Positions 23,884-32,988 of a stretch of 64,000 nt of DNA are shown here, piece by piece. How positions within the stretch are numbered: the stretch's first letter is position 1; each line of letters starts with the position of its first letter. The DNA is from Rhodococcus ruber NBRC 15591 (GTDB taxonomy: Bacteria > Actinomycetota > Actinomycetes > Mycobacteriales > Mycobacteriaceae). Where the stretch lies: assembly GCF_001894945.1 (NCBI RefSeq), contig NZ_BCXE01000036.1, forward strand, positions 62,001 through 126,000, in the 5' to 3' direction. The position numbers and the translations under genes are program-made. The notes under the pieces are model-generated. The model was not told the DNA's origin and searched no databases. It worked only from the letters and a program-made list of their open reading frames with translations.

Positions 23884-25642
23884 CATCACCGTTCCCGTAC
23901 TCGTCGTCGGCGGCGGCGGCTGCGGCCTGACCACCTCGATCCTGCTGTCCGAGCACGGCATCGACCACCATCTCGTCGAGCGGCACACCGGCACCTCGCC
24001 GCTGCCGAAGGCGCACTACCTCAACCAGCGCACCATGGAGGTGCTCCGGCAGTACGGCGTCGCGGACTCGATCTACGAGGTCGGCACGCCGCCGAAGAAC
24101 ATGGGCAAGACCCGCTGGGTGACCTCCCTGGGCGGCGACGGCGAACTCGACGGCCGCACCCTGTTCACCCTCGACTCCTTCGGAGGCGGGGGCCTCGAGA
24201 ACAAGTACGCCGACGACAGCCCGTGCCTGTCGAGCAACTACCCGCAGGTGCGGCTCGAGCCGCTGCTGCGCGCGCACGCCGAGCGGCGCGCACCGGGCTC
24301 GATCCACTTCCACCGGGAACTGGTCTCGTTCACCCAGGACGACGACGGCGTCGATGCGGTCATCCTCGACCGGGACACGCAGCAGACCTACACCGTCCAC
24401 GCCCAGTACCTGGTCGCCGCGGACGGCGGCAAGACCGTCGGACCCGAACTGGGGGTGACGCTGGAAGGCCCGACCGGGATCCTGGACATGGTCAGCACCC
24501 ATTTCACCGCGGATCTGTCGCAGTACTGGGAAGACGACGTGCTGATCACCTGGCTGGTCAACCCGGAAGGGGCCGGCTCGTGGCACAGCGGCGCCATGGC
24601 CGCGATGGGACCGACCTGGGGCAAGCATTCGGAAGAGTTCGTCATCCACTTCACCTTCCGTCCGGACGATCCCAACCGCTTCGACGAAGAGGCGATCGTG
24701 CCCCGGCTGCGGGAACTGCTCGAGCTGCCCGACCTCGAACCGAAGGTGCACAAGGTCAGCCACTGGATCCTCGAAGGGGTCCTCGCCGACAAGTACCAGG
24801 TCGGCCGGATCTTCCTCGCCGGGGACGCCGCCCACCGGCACCCCCCGACCACCGGTCTCGGGCTCAACACCGCCATCCAGGACGCCCACAACCTGGTGTG
24901 GAAACTCGCCGCCGTCCTGCGGGGGGACGCCTCCCCCGCGCTGCTCGACACCTACGAACCGGAACGGCGCCCGGTGGGCATGCGCAACGTCGACTGGGCC
25001 ATGTTCACCTTCCTCAACCACATGGTCATCGACGCCGGCCTCGGGCTGAGCCCCGATCAGCCTCTCGAGGTTCGCACCCAGGTGTTCCGCGACTTCTTCT
25101 CCGACACCCCGATGGGCGAAACCCGCCGGGCGCGGGCGTTCGAGGTCGCCAACACCCAGCGCACCGAGTTCCAGGCGCACGACCTCGAGATCGGCTTCGC
25201 CTACCAGGACGGCGCCCTGGTGCCCGATGGCAGCGACGCTCCGCCGCGGGACCCGATGGGCAGCGTGTACTTCCCCACCACCCGCCCCGGCCACCGACTT
25301 CCCCACGCCTGGATCGAGCACCACGGCCGCCGGGTCTCCACCCACGACCTCACCGGCACCGACACCGCCTTCGTGCTCGTCACCGGCGCCGAGAGCGAGG
25401 CCTGGGTGACCGCGGCCGACACGGTCGAGAAGAAGTTCGGGATCCGTATCAAGGTCGTCACGATCGCCGACGGCGCCGACTACACCGATCCCACCGGCCG
25501 ATGGAACGAACTGCGCGAGATCGCAGAAGACGGCGCGATCCTGGTCCGCCCCGACAACCACGTCGCCTGGCGCAGCGCCGAACGCGTCACCGATCCTGCC
25601 GACGAGCTCGCCCGCACCGTCGGCACCCTCCTGTCCCGCTGA
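23876..25642 (+). CDS. FAD-dependent phenol-type monooxygenase (TfdB-like)
   Basis: A 588-residue group A flavin hydroxylase. It has GGGGCGLTTSILLSEHGI near residue 12-29 for FAD binding, the ribityl motif GDAAHRHPPTTGLGLNT near 317-333, and a C-terminal thioredoxin-like extension. 2,4-dichlorophenol and other phenol ortho-hydroxylases are the closest recognised type, so it should convert a phenol to a catechol for the neighbouring extradiol dioxygenase. Its ATG lies within the end of the FAH gene (8-base overlap). The domain plan is the same as that of the enzyme at 15701-17464, but the two differ in the ribityl loop (HPPTTG here, EVIPTGG there), so they probably act at different steps. Confidence 0.87.
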   Translation: MSDITVPVLVVGGGGCGLTTSILLSEHGIDHHLVERHTGTSPLPKAHYLNQRTMEVLRQYGVADSIYEVGTPPKNMGKTRWVTSLGGDGELDGRTLFTLDSFGGGGLENKYADDSPCLSSNYPQVRLEPLLRAHAERRAPGSIHFHRELVSFTQDDDGVDAVILDRDTQQTYTVHAQYLVAADGGKTVGPELGVTLEGPTGILDMVSTHFTADLSQYWEDDVLITWLVNPEGAGSWHSGAMAAMGPTWGKHSEEFVIHFTFRPDDPNRFDEEAIVPRLRELLELPDLEPKVHKVSHWILEGVLADKYQVGRIFLAGDAAHRHPPTTGLGLNTAIQDAHNLVWKLAAVLRGDASPALLDTYEPERRPVGMRNVDWAMFTFLNHMVIDAGLGLSPDQPLEVRTQVFRDFFSDTPMGETRRARAFEVANTQRTEFQAHDLEIGFAYQDGALVPDGSDAPPRDPMGSVYFPTTRPGHRLPHAWIEHHGRRVSTHDLTGTDTAFVLVTGAESEAWVTAADTVEKKFGIRIKVVTIADGADYTDPTGRWNELREIAEDGAILVRPDNHVAWRSAERVTDPADELARTVGTLLSR

Positions 25643-25738
25643 ATCGACGCCGTCCCGGCGACCGACCCCGCGCACTCACCAGCGCATGCCTCGGTCGGTC
25701 GCGGGGGTGGCAGACCAGTCGAAAGGAAACCCCCACCG

Positions 25739-27727
25739 ATGTCCGGTCCCGAGCCCGAACTGTTGTGGTCTCCCGCTGCCGAGCGGGTCGCCGCCTGCCG
25801 GATGTCGCGGTACCAGCGCTGGCTCGCCACCGAAAAGAACGTGCGCACCACCGATTACCGGTCGCTGTGGCACTGGTCGATCACCGACCTCGACGGGTTC
25901 TGGTCCTCGATCTGGGAGTACTTCGACGTGTCGGCCTCGAACCCGGGCTCGGTGGCCCTGGCCGAGCCTCGGATGCCCGGAGCGCAGTGGTTCCCCGGGG
26001 CGCGGCTGAACTGGGCGGAGAACCTGCTACGGCACATCGACGCCGACGGCCCGGCAATCGTCTCGCTCGACGAGAACGGCCACCGATCCGAGATCGGGCG
26101 GGCCCAGCTGGTGTCCCAGGTCGCCAATCTCGCCGCACAGTTCCGCGCCATGGGGGTGCGTCCCGGCGACCGGATCGCGGCGGTGCTGCCGAACATCGCG
26201 CCGACGGTGGTCGCGGTGCTCGCCGCGGCCAGCGTCGGCGCGGTGTGGTCGTGCTGCGCCCCGGACTTCGGTCTCAAGGGACTGCTGGACCGGTTCACCC
26301 AGATCGAACCGACCGTGCTCATCGGCATCGACGGCTACCGGTTCAACCACAAGACCGTCGACCGCCGTGCCCTGCTCGCCGAGCTGCAGACCCAGCTGCC
26401 CACCGTCGCGCACACCGTCCTGGTCCGCACCCTCGACAGCACGACACCGCTTCCCGACGGTGTCCTCGATTTCGCCGAGCTGATCACCGGGGACGCGGAG
26501 CCCCGGTACGAGCAGGTGCCGTTCGACCATCCCCTGTGGATTCTCTACAGCTCCGGCACCACCGGACTGCCCAAGGGCATCGTGCACTCGCACGGCGGCA
26601 TCCTGCTCGAATCCCTCAAGGCCAACGCGCTGCACTACGACCTCGGCCCCACCGATCGGGTGTTCATCGCCGCCAGCACCGCGTGGGTGGTGTGGAACAT
26701 GCTCGTCGACGCCATGGTCACCGGCGCGACGATCGTCACCTACGACGGCAGCCCCACCGCCGACGGCCCGGACACCCTGTTCCGTATCTGCGGGAAGGAA
26801 CGCGTCACCCGTTTCGGCACCGGAGCCGCCTACCTGACCTTGTGCGAGAAGGCCGGCGCCACCCCGGGTGCGGACGTCGACCTCGGCTCGCTGCGGTCGA
26901 TCATGAGCACCGGCTCCCCGCTGCCCGAGTCCACCTGGACCTGGGTGTACGAGGCGGTCGCGTCCGATGTGCACCTCGGTTCCGACAGCGGAGGGACGGA
27001 TGTGGCCACCGCGTTCGTCGGCGCCAATCCCCTCCAGCCGGTGTACACGGGCGAGCTGCAGGGGCCGTGCCTCGGTGTCGCAGTCGAGGCCTGGAATGCC
27101 GACGGAGAGCCGGTCACCGACGAGGTCGGGGAGATGGTCATCACCGCGCCGATGCCGTCGATGCCGATCTACTTCTGGAACGACCCCGACGGTCACCGCT
27201 ACCACGACGCGTACTTCGACACCTTCCCCGGAGTGTGGCGGCACGGCGACTGGATCACCATCACCGGCCACGGCAGCTGCCGGATCCACGGCCGCTCCGA
27301 TTCGACCATCAACCGCGGCGGTGTGCGGATGGGCTCGGCCGACATCTACCAGGCTGTCGAAGCCCTCCCCGAGATCGCCGACGCCCTGGTCATCGGCGCC
27401 GAACTCCCCGACGGCGGCTACCACATGCCCCTGTTCGTCGTGCTCCACGACGGTCACGACCTCGACGACGCCCTCGTCGACAAGATCCGCACCACCATCC
27501 GCACCGAGGTTTCACCGCGTCACGTGCCCGACGAGATCATCGACGTCCCGGCCGTACCCACCACCCGCACCGGCAAGCGCCTCGAGGTGCCGATCAAGAA
27601 GCTCATCCAAGGGGCGTCGCCGGAGAGTGCACTGAACCGGGCCACCGTCGCCGATACCGATGCCTTGGACTGGTACATCGACTACGCCAACGCCTTTCAC
27701 CGCTCTCGCCAGACACGACATCAGTGA
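25739..27727 (+). CDS. acetoacetate-CoA ligase
   Basis: A 662-residue ANL enzyme of the acetoacetyl-CoA synthetase type, somewhat longer than acetyl-CoA synthetase. It has the ACAS_N-type opening (YRSLWHWSITDLDGFWSSIW near residue 40-59, WFPGARLNWAENLL near 85-98), the P-loop LYSSGTTGLPKG near residue 272-283 and the C-terminal lysine region TRTGKRLEVPIKKL. It activates acetoacetate with ATP and CoA. In this operon it would capture acetoacetate released from the ring-cleavage product, which thiolase could then split to acetyl-CoA. The ATG follows AAAGGAAA by about 8 bases. The gap to the hydroxylase is about 96 bases. Confidence 0.88.
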   Translation: MSGPEPELLWSPAAERVAACRMSRYQRWLATEKNVRTTDYRSLWHWSITDLDGFWSSIWEYFDVSASNPGSVALAEPRMPGAQWFPGARLNWAENLLRHIDADGPAIVSLDENGHRSEIGRAQLVSQVANLAAQFRAMGVRPGDRIAAVLPNIAPTVVAVLAAASVGAVWSCCAPDFGLKGLLDRFTQIEPTVLIGIDGYRFNHKTVDRRALLAELQTQLPTVAHTVLVRTLDSTTPLPDGVLDFAELITGDAEPRYEQVPFDHPLWILYSSGTTGLPKGIVHSHGGILLESLKANALHYDLGPTDRVFIAASTAWVVWNMLVDAMVTGATIVTYDGSPTADGPDTLFRICGKERVTRFGTGAAYLTLCEKAGATPGADVDLGSLRSIMSTGSPLPESTWTWVYEAVASDVHLGSDSGGTDVATAFVGANPLQPVYTGELQGPCLGVAVEAWNADGEPVTDEVGEMVITAPMPSMPIYFWNDPDGHRYHDAYFDTFPGVWRHGDWITITGHGSCRIHGRSDSTINRGGVRMGSADIYQAVEALPEIADALVIGAELPDGGYHMPLFVVLHDGHDLDDALVDKIRTTIRTEVSPRHVPDEIIDVPAVPTTRTGKRLEVPIKKLIQGASPESALNRATVADTDALDWYIDYANAFHRSRQTRHQ

Positions 27728-27735
27728 GGACTGCC

Positions 27736-28362
27736 GTGACCGACACCGTAGAGAACCCTGCACCCCACCGGCTCGAGCCTGTCGAAGAACGGGCACTCGA
27801 GGCGTTGTTCACCGCGGCGCGGACCGCGAACTCCTTCGCACCCATCCCGGTGTCCGACGACCAGCTCACCGAGATCTGGGAGTTGGCGCGGTGGGCACCG
27901 ACGGGGGCGAACACGCAACCGCTGCGAACAGTGTTCGTTCGCAAGGAATCCGGGCGCGATCGTCTGGTCACCCACATGAACGACGGCAACAAGGCCAAGA
28001 CCGCTTCGGCTCCGGCCACGGCGATTCTCGCCGTGGACACCCGGTTCCACGACCATATGGGCACCCTGCTGCCGTTCAAGCCCGAACTCGGGCAGCTCTA
28101 CGAATCGAACGAGGCAGTCCGGTCGGCCACCGCCCAGCTGAACGCGGCGCTACAGGCCGGCTACTTCATCCTCGCCGTGCGGGCTCGCGGTCTCGCGGCC
28201 GGGCCGATGAGCGGCTTCGACGCCGCCGCCCTCGATGCGGACTTCTTCCCCGACGGGCAGTGGCGGTCGCTGCTGGTCGTCAACATCGGACACCCCGGTG
28301 AGAACCCGTGGTTCGAGCGGCTTCCGCGGCTCGAGCACAGCGAGTGCCTGCGCTGGGAGTGA
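27736..28362 (+). CDS. RutE-type nitroreductase (malonic semialdehyde reductase family)
   Basis: A 208-residue FMN-dependent nitroreductase-fold protein that follows RutE closely: FTAARTANSFAPIPVSDDQL near residue 25-44, ELARWAPTGANTQPLRTVFV, the central TASAPATAILAVD, and GLAAGPMSGFDAAALDADFF. RutE reduces malonic semialdehyde to 3-hydroxypropionate in pyrimidine breakdown. No other rut gene is present, so here it may detoxify a malonic semialdehyde-like fragment from ring cleavage, or reduce another small aldehyde or nitro group. GTG at 27736 with GAGGA just upstream is preferred; GTG at 27724 is possible. The stop lies 11 bases from that of the convergent Lrp/AsnC gene. Confidence 0.8.
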   Translation: MTDTVENPAPHRLEPVEERALEALFTAARTANSFAPIPVSDDQLTEIWELARWAPTGANTQPLRTVFVRKESGRDRLVTHMNDGNKAKTASAPATAILAVDTRFHDHMGTLLPFKPELGQLYESNEAVRSATAQLNAALQAGYFILAVRARGLAAGPMSGFDAAALDADFFPDGQWRSLLVVNIGHPGENPWFERLPRLEHSECLRWE

Positions 28363-28373
28363 TCGTGGATTGC

Positions 28374-28850
28374 TTACTCCGCGAGGGTGTCGAGCAGTGG
28401 CCGCACCCGGTAGTCCACCATTTCGCGCATCACCAGGGCCGTGGTGGTGCGTTTGACGCCCTTGATGTTCAAGATGTCCCCGGCGATGCGATACAGATCG
28501 TCGGCGTCCCGGGCCGCGACGTGGACGAGCAGGTCGGCGACACCGCTGAGGCCGTGCACTTCGAGGACCTCGGGTATCGCGTCGAGTGCGGCTCCGACGC
28601 GGTCGAGTTTGCGCTGGGTGACGTTGGTGAGCACGTACGCCTGCAGCGGATACCCGAGGATGGCCGGGTCGACGCGGCGTTCGAACGAGCGCAGCGCCCC
28701 CGCCTCGTCGAGCTTGCTCAGGCGTGCTTGAACGGTGTTGCGGGACAGACCTGTTCGTTCTGCTATGGCCATCACAGTGGCACGCGGGTCGTCGGACAGG
28801 GCGGTCAGGATTCGCGCGTCTATCCGGTCGGCTCGGTGTGTGCTTGGCAC
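28374..28850 (-). CDS. Lrp/AsnC family transcriptional regulator
   Basis: A 158-residue regulator with an N-terminal helix-turn-helix (IAERTGLSRNTVQARLSKL near residue 30-48) and a C-terminal RAM/ligand-binding domain (VLEVHGLSGVADLLVHVAAR near 94-113). Family members sense amino acids or 2-oxo acids. GTG at 28850 follows GGGAGG by 8 bases; an upstream GTG at 28874 is possible. It is divergent from the E1/E2 2-oxoacid dehydrogenase genes, whose substrate is the kind of molecule such regulators sense, so local control of those genes is likely. Confidence 0.85.
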   Translation of the reverse strand: MPSTHRADRIDARILTALSDDPRATVMAIAERTGLSRNTVQARLSKLDEAGALRSFERRVDPAILGYPLQAYVLTNVTQRKLDRVGAALDAIPEVLEVHGLSGVADLLVHVAARDADDLYRIAGDILNIKGVKRTTTALVMREMVDYRVRPLLDTLAE

Positions 28851-28905
28851 AGTGCCCACCTCCCTCTCGTCCACACCCGCCGGCGGGGTGCATAATGCTC
28901 AATTT

Positions 28906-28925
28906 TCGGTTCCAGTATTGCGCAA
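28906..28925. promoter_or_regulatory. candidate regulator sites before the E1 gene
   Basis: The 266-base gap 28851-29116 holds the palindrome TTGCGCAA at 28918-28925, a possible Lrp/AsnC half-site pair, directly after TCGGTTCCAG at 28906-28915, which resembles the TTGG-N2-TCCAG element of the PucR region but is one base shorter. No gene is seen in the gap. Confidence 0.3.
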
Positions 28926-29116
28926 ACAGACACCCACTGGTGGACTGTTGTCACACCCCGCAGGTCGGGCAGCCTCCCAGACACGATCCGGTCGGCCTCC
29001 CGATTCCTTCGCCGCTCGGCCCCTTCTCATCCGTCGCCGGCCGAGCCGGCTCCCCCCCGGCGCCCGATGCAGTAGCCCTGCCCGGTTCCGCGTTGTTGTC
29101 TTCAAGGAGAGTTCCG

Positions 29117-31468
29117 ATGTCCCAGCCCGTGTCCTTCGACTCCGTGACCTCGTACCCGACCGGCCAGGTCGGTGCGTGCGAGGACCTCGCCGCCCTCGAG
29201 GCGATCCGGCAGCGGGTGTTGTGGCTGTCGACCTCGATGATCCACCACGCGAACCGGGTCCGCCCCAACCCCACCGGCCTGAAAGTCGGTGGCCATCAGG
29301 CCTCGTGCGCGTCGATGGTCTCGATCATGACCGCCCTGTGGTTCGAGCACCTGCGTCCCGGCGACCGGGTCTCGGTCAAACCCCACGCGTCTCCGGTGCT
29401 GCACAGCATCAACTACCTGCTCGGCGAACTGGACGAGAAGTACCTGACCACCCTGCGCGAATTCGGGGGCCTGCAGTCGTATCCGAGCCGGGCGAAGGAC
29501 CCGGATCCGGTCGACTACTCCACCGGGTCGGTCGGGATCGGTGCCACCGCCCCGATCTGGGGGGCGATGGCCCGCCGCTACGTCGACACCCACCTCGCCG
29601 GCACCGGCCGCGGCCGGCAGTACTCGCTGGTCGGCGACGCCGAACTCGACGAGGGCGCGGTCTGGGAGGCCATCCTCGATCCCGGGATCACCGACCTCGG
29701 GGAGGTGGTGTGGATCGTCGATCTGAACCGCCAGTCCCTGGACCGGGTGGTGCCCAACATCGCCGCCCGCCGCCTGGAGAAGATGTTCGACGCCGCCGGC
29801 TGGCAGGTCGTCACCGTCAAGTTCGGCACGCTGCTCGAAGAACTGTTCACCCGACCCGGCGGGGACGGGCTGCGCACCCGCATCCTGGACATGCCGAATC
29901 CGGAATACCAGCGGCTGCTGCGCTGCACCCCGGCCGAGGTCCGCGACCGGCTGCCCGGCGACGGCCCCGGCAGCACCCAGATCGCCGAGCTGATCGCCAC
30001 CCTCGACGATGCGACCCTGACCGCCGCGGTCCGCAACCTCGGCGGGCACGATCTGCAGGCCCTGTCGCAGGCGTACCGGCAGATCGACGACACCCGCCCC
30101 ACGGTGATCATCGCCTACACCATCAAGGGCTACGGCCTGCCCACCGAAGGGCACCCGCAGAACCACTCCGCGCTGCTGACCGTCGACGAATACACGCAAC
30201 TGGCCTCGAGTCTGGGAATGGACCCGCAGCACCCGTGGGGCCGGTTCGCGGCCGACACCGCGGCAGGACAGCTGTGCCGGGCCGCCGCCGACCGGCTGCG
30301 GCGCGACCCGGTCCCGGCGCTGCCGGCCCTGACGCTGCCCACCGACATCGGCCGCACCCCCAAGGGCACCGCCACCACCCAGGCCGCCCTCGGCCGGGTA
30401 CTGCTGGACCTGACCCGCGAAGCCCCCGAGGCCGCCGGGCGGGTGGTCACCGTCAGCCCCGACGTCAGCTCCACCACCAACCTCGGCGGCTGGGTGAACA
30501 AGGTCGGGGTGTGGTCGGCGGCCGAGCGGCACAACTGGTTCGCCGACGACGCCGAGACGATCATGCACTGGAACGAACGCCCCACCGGCCAGCACATGGA
30601 ACTCGGCATCGCCGAAACCAACCTGGTCGGGCTGATCGGCGAACTCGGCGCCACCTGGAGCCGCTGGGGCCAGCCGCTGCTGCCCATCGGGGTGCTCTAC
30701 GACCCGTTCGTCGAACGCGCCCTCGAACCCTGGTCGTACGGCATCTACGCCGGCGGACAGTCCATCCTCGTCGGCACCCCCTCCGGGGTCACCCTCGCCG
30801 CCGAGGGCGGTGCGCACCAGTCGATCAAGACCCCCTCGATCGGTCTCGAACAACCCGGCTGCATCAGCTACGAACCGGCCTTCGCCCTCGACGTCGAATG
30901 GACCCTGCTCGCCTCCCTCGCCCGGCTCGGCCGCCCCGACGGCACCTCGGCGTACCTGCGGCTGTCGACCCGCCCGGTCGATCAGACCCTCGCCGCCGTG
31001 CCCACCGACCCGGCCGCGCGCGAACGCCGCCGCCGCCAGGTCGTCGCCGGCGGCTACCCGATCCGGCGCCGCGAGGGCGCGCAGGTGACGATCGTGGCGA
31101 TGGGCGCGATGCTCACCGAGGCGCTCGCCGCCGCGGACCGGCTCGAGGCCACCGGGGCGCGCGCCGACGTGCTGTGCATCACCAGCCCCGGACTGCTGTT
31201 CGAGGCCTGGCAGGCCCGCCAGGGCCGCGGCCGCGGTGAGAGCTGGATCCTCGATCAGCTCTTCCCCGCCGACCGCGCCACCCCGATGGTCACCGTCCTC
31301 GACGGCCACCCCCACACCCTGGCCTTCCTCGCCGGCATCAACCGGGTGCGCAGCACCTGCCTCGGCGTCAGCCGCTTCGGGCAGGTCGGTGGGCTCGACG
31401 ACGTCTACCGCTACCACGGCATCGACACCGACAGCATCGTCGCCGCCGCCCTCGACCTCCTTCCCTGA
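29117..31468 (+). CDS. AceE/transketolase-type 2-oxoacid dehydrogenase E1
   Basis: A 783-residue thiamine-diphosphate enzyme of the single-chain (homodimeric) E1 type. It has the transketolase-like N-domain (GGHQASCASMVSIMTALWF near residue 58-76), the ThDP motif GDAELDEG with the matching IVDLNRQS near 173-206, a pyrimidine domain (LGIAETNLVGLIGELGATW) and a transketolase C-domain. It decarboxylates a 2-oxo acid and acylates the lipoyl group of E2. Housekeeping AceE is near 890-930 residues; this protein is about 100 shorter and lacks most of the N-terminal arm that binds E2. The ATG follows AAGGAGAG. It precedes the E2 gene by 42 bases and is divergent from Lrp/AsnC. Substrate unknown. Confidence 0.82.
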   Translation: MSQPVSFDSVTSYPTGQVGACEDLAALEAIRQRVLWLSTSMIHHANRVRPNPTGLKVGGHQASCASMVSIMTALWFEHLRPGDRVSVKPHASPVLHSINYLLGELDEKYLTTLREFGGLQSYPSRAKDPDPVDYSTGSVGIGATAPIWGAMARRYVDTHLAGTGRGRQYSLVGDAELDEGAVWEAILDPGITDLGEVVWIVDLNRQSLDRVVPNIAARRLEKMFDAAGWQVVTVKFGTLLEELFTRPGGDGLRTRILDMPNPEYQRLLRCTPAEVRDRLPGDGPGSTQIAELIATLDDATLTAAVRNLGGHDLQALSQAYRQIDDTRPTVIIAYTIKGYGLPTEGHPQNHSALLTVDEYTQLASSLGMDPQHPWGRFAADTAAGQLCRAAADRLRRDPVPALPALTLPTDIGRTPKGTATTQAALGRVLLDLTREAPEAAGRVVTVSPDVSSTTNLGGWVNKVGVWSAAERHNWFADDAETIMHWNERPTGQHMELGIAETNLVGLIGELGATWSRWGQPLLPIGVLYDPFVERALEPWSYGIYAGGQSILVGTPSGVTLAAEGGAHQSIKTPSIGLEQPGCISYEPAFALDVEWTLLASLARLGRPDGTSAYLRLSTRPVDQTLAAVPTDPAARERRRRQVVAGGYPIRRREGAQVTIVAMGAMLTEALAAADRLEATGARADVLCITSPGLLFEAWQARQGRGRGESWILDQLFPADRATPMVTVLDGHPHTLAFLAGINRVRSTCLGVSRFGQVGGLDDVYRYHGIDTDSIVAAALDLLP

Positions 31469-31510
31469 CCTGGCACCGTTCCCGCATCACCGGAGACAGA
31501 AGGGACCCCC

Positions 31511-32665
31511 ATGACCACCGGACAACTCACCGGCACCACCGTGCGCATGCCGGCCCTCGGCGAGGGCGTCGACGAGGGCACCGTCACCCGCTGGCTCAAA
31601 CAACCCGGCGACCACGTCACCGCCGACGAGCCGCTGCTCGAGGTCGCCACCGACAAGGTCGACACCGAAATCCCCTCGCCCGTCACCGGTGTCCTGCAAC
31701 GGATCCTCGCCGAGGAGAACGACGTCGTCACCGTCGGCACCGACCTGGCCGTCATCACCGCACCGGGCACCGGATCGGCGCCCACACCCCCTGCGCCACC
31801 CCTCCCGGCGCCCGCTGCGGACCCGGCATCCCCGGCTGCGGCGGCGCCCCCGGTTCCGGGGGCGACGGCTCCTCCCCTGCGGCCGTCGCCACCGGAACCT
31901 CGGATTCCTGCCCAAGATGCATCCCGGCCACAGGACCACGCCGGTTCAGACGGGTCGACGGTGGAGAAGCTGCCCCGCATCCGCCGCACCATCGCCCGGC
32001 GAATGGTCGACTCGCTGCAGACCGCCGCGCAGCTGACCACGGTGCTCGAGGTGGACGTCACCGCCATTGCCCGGCTGCGGGCCGCCCACAAGGACGAGTT
32101 CTACCAACGCACCGGCATCAAGCTGTCGTTCCTGCCGTTCTTCGCCAAGGCCGCCGTCGATGCGCTCGCCGAGCACCGGGTTCTCAACGCCTCGCTGAAC
32201 ACCGAGGTCACCGAGGTCACCTACCACCACCACTGCCACCTGGGCATGGCCGTCGACAGCGACAAAGGGCTGATGGTGCCGGTCCTCCGCGACGCCCACA
32301 CGCTCGGCATCGAAGGACTCGCCCGGGCCGTCGCCGACAAGGCCGAGAAGGTCCGCACCGGCACCATCTCCCCGGACGAGCTGACCGGCGGCACCTTCAC
32401 CCTCACCAACACCGGCAGCCGCGGCGCCCTGTTCGACACCCCGATCCTCAACCAACCCCAGACCGGCATCCTCGGTGTCGGCGCCGTCGTCGAACGACTG
32501 ATCCCCACCCGAGCCGACGGTGAACTCCGCATCGACGTGCGCTCGATGGCCTACCTGTCGATCACCTACGACCACCGCATCGTCGACGGCGCCGACGCCG
32601 CCCGCTTCCTCACCACCGTCAAGAACACCCTCGAACACGGCTTCACCACAGCCGACCTGACCTGA
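31511..32665 (+). CDS. 2-oxoacid dehydrogenase E2 (dihydrolipoamide acyltransferase) without PSBD
   Basis: A 384-residue E2. A single lipoyl domain covers residues 8-84, with Lys49 in EVATDKVDTEI as lipoylation site. An Ala/Pro-rich linker covers about 85-150. The catalytic domain starts at LPRIRRTIARRMVDSL (about 154) and has the active-site motif DHRIVDG with His355. The peripheral subunit-binding domain that normally sits in the linker and docks E1 and E3 is absent: no sequence of the type PAVRRLARE...GTGPGGRITKEDV can be found. It probably forms a small pathway-specific complex with the preceding E1; no E3 is in the window. The next gene starts 23 bases downstream. Confidence 0.85.
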   Translation: MTTGQLTGTTVRMPALGEGVDEGTVTRWLKQPGDHVTADEPLLEVATDKVDTEIPSPVTGVLQRILAEENDVVTVGTDLAVITAPGTGSAPTPPAPPLPAPAADPASPAAAAPPVPGATAPPLRPSPPEPRIPAQDASRPQDHAGSDGSTVEKLPRIRRTIARRMVDSLQTAAQLTTVLEVDVTAIARLRAAHKDEFYQRTGIKLSFLPFFAKAAVDALAEHRVLNASLNTEVTEVTYHHHCHLGMAVDSDKGLMVPVLRDAHTLGIEGLARAVADKAEKVRTGTISPDELTGGTFTLTNTGSRGALFDTPILNQPQTGILGVGAVVERLIPTRADGELRIDVRSMAYLSITYDHRIVDGADAARFLTTVKNTLEHGFTTADLT

Positions 32666-32688
32666 TCGCCCACCCGGAAGGAGCACAC

Positions 32689-32988
32689 ATGCGCCCGGAC
32701 GATCGCGCGATGCTGGCATTCGCCGCCAAGTGGTCCCCCTTCGGCGGAGGAGACGAGCACATCCTTCCCGAATTCGGGCTCACCCCCGCGGTGTTCTACC
32801 GACGTCTTCTGGCGATGGTGACCACCACTCCGACGGATGAGGTGGATTTCGCGACCCGTACATTCCTACGACAGTTCTGCGTCTCGAAGCTGTCCCGTTC
32901 GACGCGACCCGCACGCCCCGCCTTCGACAAACCGATCGCTCCGCCCGAGGTTCGCCTGTCCCAGGCGACCGTAGAGAAACGCCCGTGA
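32689..32988 (+). CDS. DUF3263 domain protein
   Basis: A 99-residue protein. Residues 4-70 match the small actinobacterial DUF3263 domain (MLAFAAKWSPFGG, then HILPEFGLTPAVFYRRLLAMV), a helical domain of unknown function whose helix pair looks like a DNA-binding fold. The C-terminal 30 residues are basic and low in complexity. The ATG follows GGAAGGAG by about 6 bases. It follows the E2 gene by 23 bases and overlaps a 48-codon gene by GTGA, so it belongs to the E1/E2 operon. Confidence 0.65.
   Translation: MRPDDRAMLAFAAKWSPFGGGDEHILPEFGLTPAVFYRRLLAMVTTTPTDEVDFATRTFLRQFCVSKLSRSTRPARPAFDKPIAPPEVRLSQATVEKRP

Noticed and set aside
24223-28362. 1379-codon open frame on the plus strand over the hydroxylase and acetoacetate-CoA ligase
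   Set aside because: Arg/Pro-rich out-of-frame translation of real genes. Only its last 209 codons are a gene (the RutE-type reductase).
28851-29116. Rightward frame upstream of E1 considered as an N-terminal extension restoring the AceE arm
   Set aside because: The frame is open upstream but the translation is Pro/Ser-rich with no AceE-like sequence, and AAGGAGAG marks the ATG at 29117.
29102-31417. 771-codon open frame on the minus strand over the E1 gene
   Set aside because: Antisense shadow of a clear thiamine-dependent enzyme.
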